Shown here in pieces: positions 35,022 through 47,442 of a DNA stretch of 64,000 nucleotides. Each line of letters begins with the position of its first letter. The stretch's first letter is position 1. The position numbers were made by a program, and so were the translations under genes. The notes under the pieces were generated by a model. The model was not told where the DNA came from. It ran no database searches and saw only the letters and a list, made by a program, of their open reading frames with translations. Source of the DNA: Lucifuga dentata (taxonomy: Eukaryota > Chordata > Actinopteri > Ophidiiformes > Bythitidae); assembly GCA_014773175.1 (NCBI GenBank), contig VXCM01000714.1, forward strand, positions 132,353 through 196,352. Reading direction: 5' to 3'.

Positions 35022-35885
35022 TGCTACATTTGACTGCATCCTTCTTATTTTGTCTGTCTCTGCATGTAAAAATAATGCTGAACATTGTTTTCGTGTGTTG
35101 GAATCGTATGTTTTCTCTCGGGTGGTCTCTCCTGTACCACAATCATTTTGTCACAGAGAAGATTGAGAGAGAAAACTAGATGTAATTTTGACCCACCCAG
35201 CGCCCTCCCTTCCAAAAAAATAAAATAAAAAGAGGGGCCTTTACTTTTTAAGCGTGTTTGCTCAGGATCCAAGGCTGTAATGTGCCTGCATGAGTGTAAA
35301 AGTGGCTGAATTATGGCACACCTCAAACCTGAAGGTCATTATTTGAGGAAACCTGAACCATTTGATGTCTGGATTGTTATGGATGGCCGCGGGGGAAGAA
35401 AAAAAAAAAAAAAANAAAAAAAAAAAAAAAAAGCATCTCTAATGTAGATAATTATGGGCAGGGCCTGTGCTTGTTTAAGCTCTTATACTCGTTGGCTTCA
35501 AACTAAACATTCACTTGATATTAATAAAGCTGGTATTATCTGTGTTATTTAATCAGGCTTTAGGGTGGAGCTTCCAGATTACAGTCACATGACATTCTAA
35601 CCACCCTCGATTATAGATGATCCACAGCGATCCTGCAAGTGAAACCTAACCAGGACTGTTTTTAACTATTATTATGTTTTTAACTATTATTGCCAAAACG
35701 CTTTTAGTGACAGAGGAGATAATTTGCCGCTGCAACAAACCATGCAAGTGCAACTGGGTGGAAAACAGTTATGAGTTCTGAGGCAACACTCATATCAGTC
35801 AATCAAAATCTCAAAGACAACATGATCTGTTTGATGAGTTTCTTCCCGTGCTTTCTTAATACATGTGTACGTTTTATTATTCGCT

Positions 35886-36637
35886 CATTTTAGTTAAATC
35901 TTGGCCACATTTTATCACTTCATTCCCTCGTTTTAGTTCGATCATGGCCACGTTTCGCTAAATGAGAAATTCTGAGCAGGGGATTTTGGGCATAATTACT
36001 CCAAAATGCTATAGTAAAAATTGTTCATAATGTGTGTGCTGAATCAAACCATACCAATTTCATCAACTACTTATGGAAATTTTGGTTTTTAAAGCACATC
36101 AAAAATGAAACAATAGGCCATTTATGTCTGTTCAAAACTGAAACGCTCGATGCCATTTTTGAAAATTAGCATATTCTTGTAGCCCGTAAGTGTTTGCAGT
36201 GTCTTTTTCTTCAATATTTTCTTGTTGATTGAGATAAACCAAGCATAATACACTTGCACACAATAATTTCCAACAGTTTTTGACTGTTTCAAAGTAGTTA
36301 CTGTAAAGTACAAAACAAATGCACAACTGATTTCTTGGTGTGGCTGGCTTGACTTCAACTTCACGCAGCTGGATTGATGCAATTTTCACAAGGGGGACTA
36401 GGAATAATAATAAAAAAAAAAAAAAAANAAAAAAAAAAAAAAAACTAGGACATCATGGCCACGATTGCTCTAAAACGAGAGAACTATGGGTAAAACATGG
36501 CCATGATTTAACTAAAATGAGGGAACTAATTGATAAAACGAGGGAACTAATTGATAAAACGAGGGAACTAATTGCTAAAACGTGGTCACGCGCTATAAAG
36601 TGTGGGAATGAATTCATAATACACGGCCACGATATCC
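35886..36637. repeat. Inverted-repeat element with subterminal tandem units
   Basis: The left arm (35886-35967) and right arm (about 36452-36637) are built of reverse-complementary motifs: TTAGTTAAATCTTGGCCA against TGGCCATGATTTAACTAAA, and CCCTCGTTTTAGTT against AACTAAAATGAGGG. The right arm carries three 21-base tandem units GAGGGAACTAATTGATAAAAC at 36519-36581. The interior contains an A-tract with N 36428. Confidence 0.55.
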
Positions 36638-37927
36638 ATTTTTTTTCCCCCGGATGTCATATCAGAGGCTCCGCACATTCTTGCTTTGTCTTCAACAGAG
36701 GGAAACTGAGCTGCTTTTAGCGTCCATTATGGTTAGCATGGAGGAACAAGTGGAGATTGTCCCACTCCAGACAGGCAGAACTATGTGTTTCCTCTGCTTT
36801 CCACTCGGTGCTGAGATGTGAGCCAGCGAGCCAAATAGATGGACGGGCGGACTCCGAAACAGACAAACGCACAGAACAACCATCTCATCTTTCAGAAGAG
36901 CCCGGCAGTCAGACACAACATTTTGGCTAACATGGCTAATGTCAGTGGCACGCCATTGATAAAACCTTAATTGTCCCCTTCCTCCGAAGCCCCACCACCA
37001 AATCTCAACAGATCCAAGCTTGCGTTCTGAGGGGATGTGAAAAGGATACACCGAGAGGCTGAAAAAAGTGGAGAGAAAACACACATATCATGCTAATCTG
37101 ACAGCCAGGTCACTCATATGGAAACGCTCAGGCCTCACCTGGGTAATTAGCTAGTGTCCGTTAGTGGTCGCTCCGTCTGGAGGAAGAGAGGAGGACCAGA
37201 AGAGGAGGTGCCAGAGATGGAAAGAGGGACAAGACATTAAGAAAAAAAAATAAAGGAGAGATTTCTTAAAGCAGACTTTGTGTCTTTCTGTCTCTCCTCA
37301 CCTGCCTTCACCAGGTTTGGGATGGCCTCTCGCGTCTCTCTTAATCTGATTACGTCCCCGAGATGAAACAAATATCCTCTAATATCGTCTTTCAGCGGGA
37401 CCCAGGCCTGGGCCTCGCACGGTTGCCTCATTTTGCAAACTTTTCATTGTTGCAGCATCGGGGGGTTGACATGAAATATGAGCGCTGGCATTTCTGGTTA
37501 GCGTAGCTGAAATGACGCACAGCTCCACTTCTTTCAATTAGAGGTTGCTGTTCCACCGCCAAGCTCCTTCTCCACAAAAACAGCCTCAAGAATTATGATA
37601 CAATATTCAATTTCCACTTTCATCAGGTGCGATTCTCCTGTAAAACTACTTTTCTGAAACCCCTTTGTCATGTGGTCAACCAATTTTCTCCTAAATTATG
37701 TTCTTATTAGTTGCTAATGGGTTTAAAGCTGCCCAGAAATATTGCTGAAGGATTGATTTTTTTTTTTTTTTTTTTTTTAAGGGCAAAGGCCTTTAATAAT
37801 ATGCAAATGATATGCAGTTGCTGTAATTAAAATGTAAAGTCTGTTTTTGATGAATGGCTTCATTTAGAGACACACTGGCCTGTATCCCTTGTGTATCAGA
37901 TCTGATATCAAAGATGGATTTTAAGAC

Positions 37928-38499
37928 TTAAAGGACAATACCGGCAATTTTGCATGTTTGAGCCCCATATATACAACCTGCTTGCACATTATGTTACTGA
38001 CAACTATTTCCTAAAATAAACTACCATAGCGGTAAATTTTAGAATTTTTTTTCTTACTTCCAGACTGCCATTGGTTCCATTTAATTCCAAAATCAACTTG
38101 TAGAGACTTGAAACGTGCTTGTGATAAATAATCCATCACAGTAAACACAATGACTATTAAGATTTTTGTTGAAGTAACTTTGTAAAACCGGTTCAACATG
38201 GAGATACATGAAAGAAAACATATGCCTCCGCCAGGGAATATAGTCCCAGGAGATGACGGCTTATACAGAGAAATTAACGACTAACAATGACTTCTACATT
38301 CGGACATACGTTTAGCAAGAGAAACATTGAATTTTAAGGTGGATGTATCACCTGAAAATTTGATTTTGAAAGATTTGGGGATCTGGAAAAAATAACAGAA
38401 AAACTAAAATGCCTATAATAAAAAATAATATAATGTTTGTCAGTAATATAAGGTACATGTGCGTAGTAGCTATTGTGCTTAAACAGTATGGCCCTTTAA
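37928..38499 (-). mobile_element. TTAA-family B copy, reverse
   Basis: 572 bp, from TTAAAGGACAATACCGGC to CAGTATGGCCCTTTAA. CGCCAGGGAATATAGTCCC is intact. Confidence 0.85.
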
Positions 38500-38740
38500 G
38501 GCCTTTAAGCACCAGAAGCATATAATTTTTGTGACTATTTTGTGTGTTAATAATATTTTTCAAACTCTTGCCCTGTTAATGTTCGCTTTATGAAATTGCA
38601 GCATTTATTTTTTGGCTCAAGCTCGATTCTTCACCTGCAAATACAACACAACAGACCGATCAAAGCGTTGTTTGCTGCTAACGTCAACTCAAAACATTCA
38701 GAAGACTCAAAACGGCAGATCGTCTGATTGTTTTTGTGTC

Positions 38741-38875
38741 GCAGAAGCTGTCCTGTATGATAAAAGGGACAAAAATTATAAAGACAACGTCTGGAGGACG
38801 GTAGATGAAGAGCTTCATCATGATGATGGTGGATTAATGATCCTCAGCTCAGAAGTTACCAGAAAGCGATCATGA
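38741..38875 (+). pseudogene. Possible MADF-like protein fragment
   Basis: After GTGTCGCAG an open frame reads A-E-A-V-L-Y-D-K-R-D-K-N-Y-K-D-N-V-W, then T-V-D-E-E-L, then about 20 residues to a stop. The LYD...YKD..W...EEL spacing resembles the first two helices of a MADF (Myb/SANT-like) DNA-binding domain, found in regulators and in the second protein of PIF/Harbinger transposons. The usual bases between YKD and W are short by a few codons and there is no start with a clear leader. It may be a relic, an isolated exon or chance. Confidence 0.25.
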
Positions 38876-39013
38876 TAACGCTTTAATTCCTGTATCAAAT
38901 AATGAAATTCTCCGTGCTCTTGTCTCCTCCTTAGTATTGGCTACGCTCAAAATCTGTTTTTTTCCTCCTCCTTTTGTTAAGTAATTATTATTGTTATTAT
39001 TATTATTTATATG

Positions 39014-39047
<34 letters not shown>

Positions 39048-39200
39048 TTGGTAGCGCATATTTTTGGGGTAAACCTTTATAAATGTTAGCAAAAAATAAA
39101 TAACTAAATAAACATGTCACATTCAGGGCCCTGGGAACATATTTTAATTGGGAGTGTGGTGACAGCAGGTGGTGCAATGCCCTCTGCTCTAAAATACGGC

Positions 39201-39231
39201 TGCAGTACCACAGCCCACCAACAGGGGGCCC
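39201..39231 (+). promoter_or_regulatory. Candidate CTCF site with upstream motif
   Basis: TGCAGTACC at 39201-39209 and CCAACAGGGGGC at 39218-39229 (one mismatch to CCASYAGRKGGC). The 17-base offset and + orientation are the same as at 7238. Inference from motif only. Confidence 0.45.
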
Positions 39232-40165
39232 CACTTCCTGCGACCATAGTCACGTTTGGTGTAAGTATATTTACAGCGACAAGTTCACCTCCAAAAAAAA
39301 ATTGCAATTTCGTGTTTCTTCTCGTCGCTCTTGTTGCGTAACGGCCTTTAGCCTTTAACGTGCACGCAACACATCCTCTTTGTGTGCTTATCTCACCCTT
39401 TACCTACCTCTACCTTCTTACCTCACCCCCGCTCAAAAATCCAAAAAGGAAATTGTTACAAACTTCACGCCCTTCTGTAATTGGCGTCTGCGAGTCCTTT
39501 AAGCCCACACCCTGAACGCAGCAGTAAAAGCTGGCTAATCGTCTGTGTGGTGCAGAACTCAGCCTGTAAGCCTATACCACCTCAGAGATCCATTCGTACT
39601 GTCTGTGGTTAGCACGTCCTGCGCTCCGCTCTCCTCTGAGGTCTGTATTTATTATTTTGGGGGAACAGGAGCCCTTGTGGGGAGTTGAGCTAACACCTGC
39701 AGGCTGCTCTGAGAGGAGAATCTCCATCCTGAGGGAGAGACGACCTTCATATTGATCCAGTCTTCTGACAAAACTCAGTTAGGCAACTTATTGCACCCGC
39801 GGCATTCCCTTTTTTTTTTTTTTTTTTTTNTTTTTTTTTTTTTTTTTTTAGTAGAAAAAGCATGGGGTTTTGCTGCTGTTAGGGATCAAAAAGTTAGGGA
39901 TCACAAAAAAAATAAAAAAAAAATTCACTTTCTTATTTGAAATACACTTTTTTTGTATGATTTGTTTTGTATTTCTTAATTTATTTAGACCAGAAAAAAG
40001 ACAAAAACCAGGTATAAGAAGAGGAAGGGACAGAAGACGGAAAAGCAGCAGAATATATATTTTATACCGTCATTGGTAACAGCAGTCATAAGTTATTGTA
40101 ACTTTTTGTTTTGATCTTAGATTATAAATGTATGTATATTTGTGTGGCTCTACATTCAATCGGGA

Positions 40166-40741
40166 GTGGACGGCATATCACCTATTTTGCATATTTGAGC
40201 CTAATACATTCAGTTTCCATACATGTTACGTTACTGACAATCATTTCCCAAAGGATAAAACCATATTTCAGCTTTCCTGATATTTTGTAAAATCTCTTAA
40301 TCTTTCAAAATCAAGTATTCAAGAGATACACCCACCTTAAAAATTGTTACACAGCCTTATGAAGTCACGGTCCCTTAGATTTTTCCATAAATGCAGGTCT
40401 TCTTTTGGGACTATATTCCCTGGTGGAGACATACATTCACTCCAAGCTTTTTATTGCGCTTCAACACTAAAATTACGTAACTTCTAAAAAAAAAAACCTG
40501 AATACATGTCTTGTTGGTGATGATGGATTACCTATCCGAAGAATGTTTCAAGTATCAACAAGTTGATTTTAATAAAATACCAGAATGAACTGAAACCGAT
40601 GGAGGTCTGGAAGGTAGGAAAAACATTTTTAATTCACTGTTCCAGTAGTATGCTTTGGGAAATGATTGTCAGTAACGTAACATGTATGAAAATCGAATAT
40701 AGTAGGCTCAAACATGCAAAATGGGTGGTATGGTCCTTTAA
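40166..40741 (+). mobile_element. TTAA-family A copy, left terminus decayed
   Basis: Starts at GGACGGCATATCACC (TTAAA lost) and ends GGTGGTATGGTCCTTTAA. The block TCGCCTGCTAATAG is deleted; the rest is typical. Confidence 0.85.
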
Positions 40742-41110
40742 TATGGACATTGTCCAGCATGAGGGATTAATGTGCATTGTTGGGTCTTGCTCAGGCTTCT
40801 GCAGAGTGGTGTCCTCTGTAACTTTATGGGTGCACATGTAAGGCCTTTTTAAAAATATATTTCTTCCCTCAATAAAACAAAATTTAAAAAAGGGAAAAAA
40901 AAAGTACACTTTCTAAAAACAGATGTTAATTTATGGTTAAAAAATCTCAGGTGCATCCAAATTAAATTCCATTTTTTGCAACATTATGCAATGTGCTTAT
41001 GCAAATAATTGTATAAAAGTTTAATTCATACAGCATCAAGTTCTAATATCATATTCGGGGTTGACAAACAAGCAAAACTGAATTGAGCCAGAATTGACGA
41101 TGGACAGGCC

Positions 41111-41683
41111 TTAAAGGACCATACCAGTGACTTTGCATGTTTAAGCCCAGTAAATACTACCCGCATACACGTTTTCGTTATTAACATCTATTTTCCAAAC
41201 ATACTACTGGAGAGGTAAATATCAGAATTGTTCTTCCAACCTTCCGGACCGCTACTGATTTGAGTTCATGCCATTAAAATAAATCTGTAGAGACTTGAAA
41301 CTTACTTGAAATTTGTAATCCATCAAGGCGAGCACAGCATGTATTAAATTTTTTCTCAAGGTAACTTTATTTAGCCAGTCCGACGTGGTCCTGGCAGAGA
41401 CATACTGTACCAAAATGTGTGTCTCCACCAGGTAATATAGTCCCAGGAGAAGATGGCTTTTACCAAGAAATTTAAAATGACCATTCCTTCTATATTCTGG
41501 CATGCGAGTTAGCAGGTGAAACATAAAATTTTAAGGTGGGTGTATCACCTCAACATTTATTTTTGAAAGATTCAAGTATTTGGCAAAATAACAGAGAAAC
41601 TAAGATGTGGTTTTATATTGTTTAAATTGTTTGTCGGTAATGTTTGGGCTCAAACATACAAAATCGCCTGTGTCGTCCTTTAA
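41111..41683 (-). mobile_element. TTAA-family B copy, reverse
   Basis: 573 bp, from TTAAAGGACCATACCAGTG to CCTGTGTCGTCCTTTAA. Core CACCAGGTAATATAGTCCC. Confidence 0.85.
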
Positions 41684-41878
41684 ATCCCATTGACCTGAGG
41701 CATCTGTAGAGTGCAGAAACACTCTGAATGTGCTTTCAGATCCACCAACCCCCATTCTATCAGTCAAACGTCTGTATTGGTAATCAGGAGAAGTCTCTGG
41801 AGTGATCCCACAACCATTACTGCAGGCCAGCTGGGTTGACACCAGTTTTGTATTCCTTAGGAAAAAAAAAAAAAAAAN

Positions 41879-41917
<39 letters not shown>

Positions 41918-42076
41918 AAAATTAAGCTCATGGTCCCATACAGTGTATTTATGTCTCCCTCATGGCCTGAGATCTGCTTGGAGACATGGCGGGTCAGCAG
42001 ACCTGAGGCTTTTAAAGAGCCTTTATACATCCAATCACACTGATTCAATGAGTCAGATGCATTTGCTCACAGCTGG

Positions 42077-42110
42077 TCATCATCATCATCATCATCATTG
42101 TCATCATCAT
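42077..42110 (+). repeat. (CAT)n microsatellite
   Basis: Ten CAT units with one TTG interruption. Confidence 0.85.
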
Positions 42111-42313
42111 GTTTTCTAACACATTAGCATCATTTGAATGAGTTATTTTATTAATACTCTTGCTGTGTATCATGGTGTTTTTATTATGTGTTAATTATGA
42201 GAAGGGATGATAGAGAAACATAACAGAGATGCTGCAAATGTGTGTTTTTAACTGAATGTCTGCATTAAGACTGTGTTTATGAATCTTTCTCTCTCACTGT
42301 CTGTCTCTCTGTA

Positions 42314-42344
<31 letters not shown>

Positions 42345-42433
42345 GGTTAAAAGCCTGGACAGGTCTTACTAGTGGATGAAACCTCTCACCTCCTCGCTTT
42401 ATACATTATATAACAATGATATACCTGAAATGG

Positions 42434-42500
42434 ATGTCAGTAACATAACCTGTATGCATGTTGTGTATGTGTATATATCTATATCTATATCTATATATAG

Positions 42501-42552
<52 letters not shown>

Positions 42553-42645
42553 GTACTGTATATTGGTTATTGGTTGGTTGGTTGGTTGGTTGGTTATATT
42601 GGTTATTGGGCTCAAACGTGGAGAACTGCTGGTATTGCCTTTTAA
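42434..42645 (+). mobile_element. TTAA-family B right end, expanded by microsatellites
   Basis: GATGTCAGTAACATAACCTG...GCATGTTG is followed by (TATC)n, (AC)n, (AT)n and (TTGG)n at 42471-42596. Then TATTGGGCTCAAACGTGG...CTGGTATTGCCTTTTAA follows. The simple repeats grew inside the TIR. Confidence 0.65.
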
Positions 42646-43336
42646 GGTGTGTACATGACTTTTTTTTTTTTTTTTTAAAAGGAAGCTTAATTCACTTAAT
42701 CCATATAATCAAAGTTTTAGTGTGTGTATAAACGTACCGATGGCGTTGTTTCTGGACCAAAGCTGAGATTCTGCTCTGCAAACAAACCGCTTTCTGAATG
42801 GACAGAAATACGATTCTTAAGGTTTCTGCTTCTGCTTCTTGAGTAAACACATCATCTTGCTCCCCAAACTTGGTCTAGTCTACCAGGCTGAGGTGTTCTG
42901 GATCAGACCAAGCTTGGACTAGAGCGGATTAACCAGTCTGATACTGGATCCGCTCCAGTGAGTCGATGTGGAAACCTGAGTGGGAGAGCGATTGTCAACC
43001 CAAACCCGTCCAACGTGAGGTTTTCTGGGCAGTGGACGATAACCAGAGGCCTTGAAGCCACCCTGCAGGCCTCAGGAACAGAAACACTATCCAGCCCTGT
43101 GATCTCCAGACCTCTCCTTCTCCTTCCATCAGCACACCTCTCCATCTTTCAAGCTTTCACTCTCTCTCTCCTCCTGTATGCCAGACTTTGCTTGTTGTAG
43201 TTTGTCTGGATTTCTGTTTCCTTTTTCCTGGGGAGTACTTCCAATGACATTGCCATCCAAGACTTAAAAGTGTCGTCAGGCGGGATTCGTCAAAAGTCAT
43301 GGGAACTACATGGCGTCACGCTAAATAACCACCAGG

Positions 43337-43600
43337 ATAATTGAAGCTGATTCGTAAAGCTTCTGTTAAGTCAGTCAGCACATTGTTGTCCCGTTACAGA
43401 CATGGTGTGTTTTACGAATCACTTCCCCTGACGTGTAAACAAGGAAATACCCGAGCAGCACCTCTTTCAAGGCGAACGCTAAAAGATGCTGCTAACAGAC
43501 ATTTATGAATGATTGAACGTGGTTGCGTAACGATATTTTCCCTTATCGACACATTAAGTTTGGCAATTTGCTTTATGAATTTTGGCCATTTTCTTTCAGT
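43337..43600 (+). repeat. Dispersed repeat C, copy 4 (internally deleted)
   Basis: The 5' end AATTGAAGCTGATTCGTAAAGC...TTGTCCCGTTACAG joins directly to the 3' part GTGTGTTTTACGAATCACTTCCCC...GGTTGCGTAACGATATTTTCCC...GCTTTATGAAT. The middle with the TG run is absent. Confidence 0.6.
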
Positions 43601-43762
43601 GAAGGTCTCAAGTCTGACCCTTAGTTATCACGGTGATCCTTAGCTGTGGTTTGAGCACCGGAGTCTGATGAAGATGGATGTCATGTTTTTGCTGCGTTCG
43701 TATTGATTCTTACATCTGCTTCATATTTCACTTTTTCTCCTCTGTGTGTTGCAGGTGTGTAT

Positions 43763-44368
43763 TTAAAGGACCACATACCAGCCATTTTGCATGTTTGAGT
43801 GTAATATATTAAATTTTCTTACACGTAACGTTACTGACAATCATTTCCCAAAGGATAAAACTGTATTTCAGCTTTCCTGATATTTTGTAAAATGTCTTAA
43901 TCTTTCAAAATCAAATATTCAAGTGATACACCCACCTTAAAAATCCATGTTTCACCTGCTAATAGTTATCCAAAATTATGAAGTCATGCTCGTTACAGTT
44001 TTTCAATAAATACAGGTCTTCTTTTGGGACTATGTTCCCCGGTGGAGACATACATTTATTCTGTACTTTTTATTGCACTTAAATGCTAAAATTCCATAAC
44101 TTCTAAAAAAAAACAAAAAAAAAGACCTGAATACACATCTTGTTGGTGATGATGGATTACCTATACCAAGAACATTTCATGTATCAACAAGTTGATTCTA
44201 ATAGCAACCAGAATGAACTGAAACCAATGGAGGTCCGGAAGGTAGGAAAAACATTTTTAATTCACTGTTCCAGTAGTATGCTTTGGGAAATGATTGCCAG
44301 TAATGTTACGTGTATAAACATTTAATATATTAGGCTCAAACATGCAAAGTGGTGGTATGGTCCTTTAA
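43763..44368 (+). mobile_element. TTAA-family A copy, full length
   Basis: 606 bp, from TTAAAGGACCACATACCAGCC to GTGGTATGGTCCTTTAA. Core and AACCAATGGAGGTC are intact. Confidence 0.9.
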
Positions 44369-44604
44369 ATCTTGAAGAATATTTCTGGATGCAAACACAA
44401 CTTGCTTTATTGTAATATGTTTCTGAATCATCCATTCATCTTTTTAAGTCTGACCCTTTTGCCCTAATTTTACATGGAACTGACGCTGCTTTTCTCATCT
44501 GAGGAGCTTTAAACTCTTAAAACTCATAAAACTCAGTAGTGAGTCCTGGAACTGCACTGTGGTTCGAGCTAAGCCTTCACTTGGCTGTCGCACGCCGTCT
44601 CTCA

Positions 44605-44606
<2 letters not shown>

Positions 44607-44638
<32 letters not shown>
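44607..44638 (+). repeat. T32 homopolymer
   Basis: Uninterrupted T tract of about 32 bases, without an N, unlike most long tracts here. Confidence 0.9.
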
Positions 44639-44639
<1 letters not shown>

Positions 44640-45126
44640 ATATTCCACCAGGCCAGCTCTCTGCCGCTTGCCAGGAGCATCACGGCCTCACCACGGGGAC
44701 AGAGCACGCCACGCGAGAAGAATAATGACTTTAAAACGCGTTGCTGCATCGCGGACGGGCAGCTGGACGGCATCCTGAACTGTAAATAAAAAAGCATTTC
44801 AATCTCGCGCTCGCTCAGAGCAGAAATTCCGCAGTAACTAAGTAAGAGGAGTTGGTGGATCTGAAAGTACATATGCAGATGTTGGTGTTCTGGACAGATG
44901 CAGGCGCTGGCATCCTCTCCTTCATTTCATCTGCTCAGGACAGATGAAGTAAGAGCTCCTCGCTTCCCTTTTACGGCTTTGCAGAAGAACAGAGAGACAG
45001 GAGTTCTTTTCAAATATGACGTGGCTGTGTGAAATTAAACAGGCCGGGGGAAAAATTTCCACGAATTTCCGTAAAGTTTCAGGATTCAATTTAACGCTAT
45101 AAAACATGGAACAATCTGACGGCAAT

Positions 45127-45721
45127 TTAAAAGAGCATTACCCACGATTTTGCATGTTTGAGCCCAATAACTACAACCTGCGCACACGTTATGTTTCTGA
45201 CAACCATTTTTCTGAAGCATACACTGGACTGGTAGTTTAGAATTGTTTTTCCTACCTCCCAGGCTGTGATTGGTTTCAGTTCATTCCATTACATTATTAA
45301 AATCAACTTGTAGAAACTTGAGACTTGCTTGAGATAAATAATCCATCACCACAAATCAAACATCATTTTATTTTTTTTGTCAAAGTAACTTGATTTAACT
45401 GGTCCAACACGGAACTGCACAGAAGAAAATGTATGTCTCCGCCAGAGAATATAGTCCCAGAAAAAGAGGGCTCTTATAAAGAAATTAAAAATGGCCATTC
45501 CTTCTACATGCCAACGTACATGTTAGAAGGCATAACACTGAATTTTAAGCTTGGTTGTTACTTCAACAGTTGATTTTTGAAAGATTAGGGGATTTGGCCA
45601 AATAACAGGAAAACTAAAATATGGTTTTATGTTTTAGAGAATGGTTGTCAACAATGTAATGTGTTTTCAGGTAGTATTTATTGGGCTTAAGCATGCAAAA
45701 ATCACTGGTATGGTCCTTGAA
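45127..45721 (-). mobile_element. TTAA-family B copy, reverse
   Basis: TTAAAAGAGCATTACCCACG to ACTGGTATGGTCCTTGAA (right TTAA mutated). CGCCAGAGAATATAGTCCC is present. Confidence 0.8.
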
Positions 45722-46339
45722 ATACACCACTTAAGCACTGGATCGAGTCTGCTCAGGCTTATAATAGCAATTCTCCAAAAGATTATACTAGCAAATACAA
45801 TTCTTCATCCCTCTGATCCTGACTCCTAGCCTCATGGAACTTCCTGTGCCTCTCCAGGCCTTTTCAGGAATCTTCCTGCCATCACCTGTCTAACATTTAC
45901 ACACAGCTCTCTCTTTCCTGGGTCTCCATGTTCTAGTTTTCAGTGTTCTGATCAAATGTCTGCCTCCCTCAAAAGCCTTTAACGTTACAGCACTACATGC
46001 CTAATGCAGCATGTTTTATAGCCACGTAATGTGGGCTTTGCACAGGGATTTAGAGCTCTAAGCTGGCGCTGAAACACGGCTGCTTCAGCCAGCTCAGTCC
46101 TAACGGGTCGTGATTTATCAGGAGATACTGTGTGGACAAACCAGTTTAATGCCAACAGCTGAACAGGAATCATAATGGATAGAGATCTTAAGCGTTCATC
46201 ACATGTTCCTGCTGCATTTTTTTCCACTGCAGAGTCACCAAAGGTGCTTTTGGTTGCTGACATTATAATGTTTGTATTTAGCATATTTGGTTTTGGGTTT
46301 GCTCTCCTCTGATAGTAATAAAAAAGACAATAAATGCAA

Positions 46340-46415
46340 TAACATACAGCACAATAAAATACAGCTTTATTCATCCCCTTGGGGCAATTTGTTTGGAACA
46401 GCTCACAGAACAAAA
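46340..46415 (-). mobile_element. Possible LINE 3' end
   Basis: The minus strand reads GCCCCAAGGGGATGAATAAAG, a motif found at the 3' end of several fish non-LTR retrotransposons. No ORF is recognisable beside it. Confidence 0.35.
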
Positions 46416-46920
46416 CATAGACAGGACAGACGGAAAAAGTTTATGAAGTGCACGGACCATGAAATTCCCTAGGAAAAAGGAATCATCAGAAGGGTCTAAC
46501 TCCGATAAAGATGAGACCTCAAAGATTCAAACAAACTTATTTATACATGTTAGAATTTTTCTAATCAAAACATCACCTATATATATATATATNTTTTTTT
46601 TTTTTTTTTTTAACCAAAAGGGCAGAAAAGACTGAAAACCATTTCCAACGGGGGATGTCATCTGTCAGGACATATTCCATCTTGCGATTATTTTATTTCA
46701 GATGGTTCACGTTATTCCAACTCGCTGTCTGCAGCGTCCACGCCACTGCGGAACGATGTCTAGTTAGTAAACAGTCACGAAACAGATGTTTTAATTGTTC
46801 GCCACATCTGCAACAGTTTAAGTGTGACAGCAAACAAAGTGCTTTTCTTCTCAGTGAGTGATTCTCTGTCACAAATTATCACTGTTCCATCTGAGCCCGT
46901 GAATGTATGTGTTTGTACAT

Positions 46921-46946
46921 ATGTGTGTGTGTGTGTGTGTGTGTGC
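46921..46946 (+). repeat. (TG)13 microsatellite
   Basis: Pure TG run. Confidence 0.85.
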
Positions 46947-47399
46947 ATGCACCCATATGTGTGGATTTGGCCCTGCAGACACCCAGCTGGCCCAGGGGCT
47001 TCTCTGTCCCTGCTTCCCCAGTCAAATATCCCTCTATTCCAGCTTTGGCCTGGAATGCTTTCTGGGACATCCAGCTGGAGATCCAGGTCCAGACAGACCT
47101 TTGGCCCTGATCTCCTTCGCCATGCTGGGCAAAAGAGAGATTTGGGAGGAGGATAGTCGTCCTGTCAGCTGATGGGACCTGACAGCAGCTTGTGGTCTGT
47201 CAACGCATTCCTACTCAGCTGCTCTTAAATCACAGACTGGACGGCTTTAGCATTTAGCACGTCTGTGTGTACGTCTGCAGGAATACAAGTGTTGCGCCCT
47301 TTGCATATCTGTAAATTGTTCCGTCTCCGCTCCACGTAGCAGTTTTCGTTTGTGTAAATGTAACACACACGAGACTCAGTCCCCAGTTTTCCATTTTAG

Positions 47400-47400
<1 letters not shown>

Positions 47401-47440
<40 letters not shown>
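47401..47440 (+). repeat. (CT)20 microsatellite
   Basis: Pure CT run. Confidence 0.9.

Positions 47441-47442
<2 letters not shown>

Noticed and set aside
45985..46413. 142-residue open frame on the - strand
   Set aside because: It starts inside a LINE-like 3' motif, has no recognisable domain and no conserved start context.
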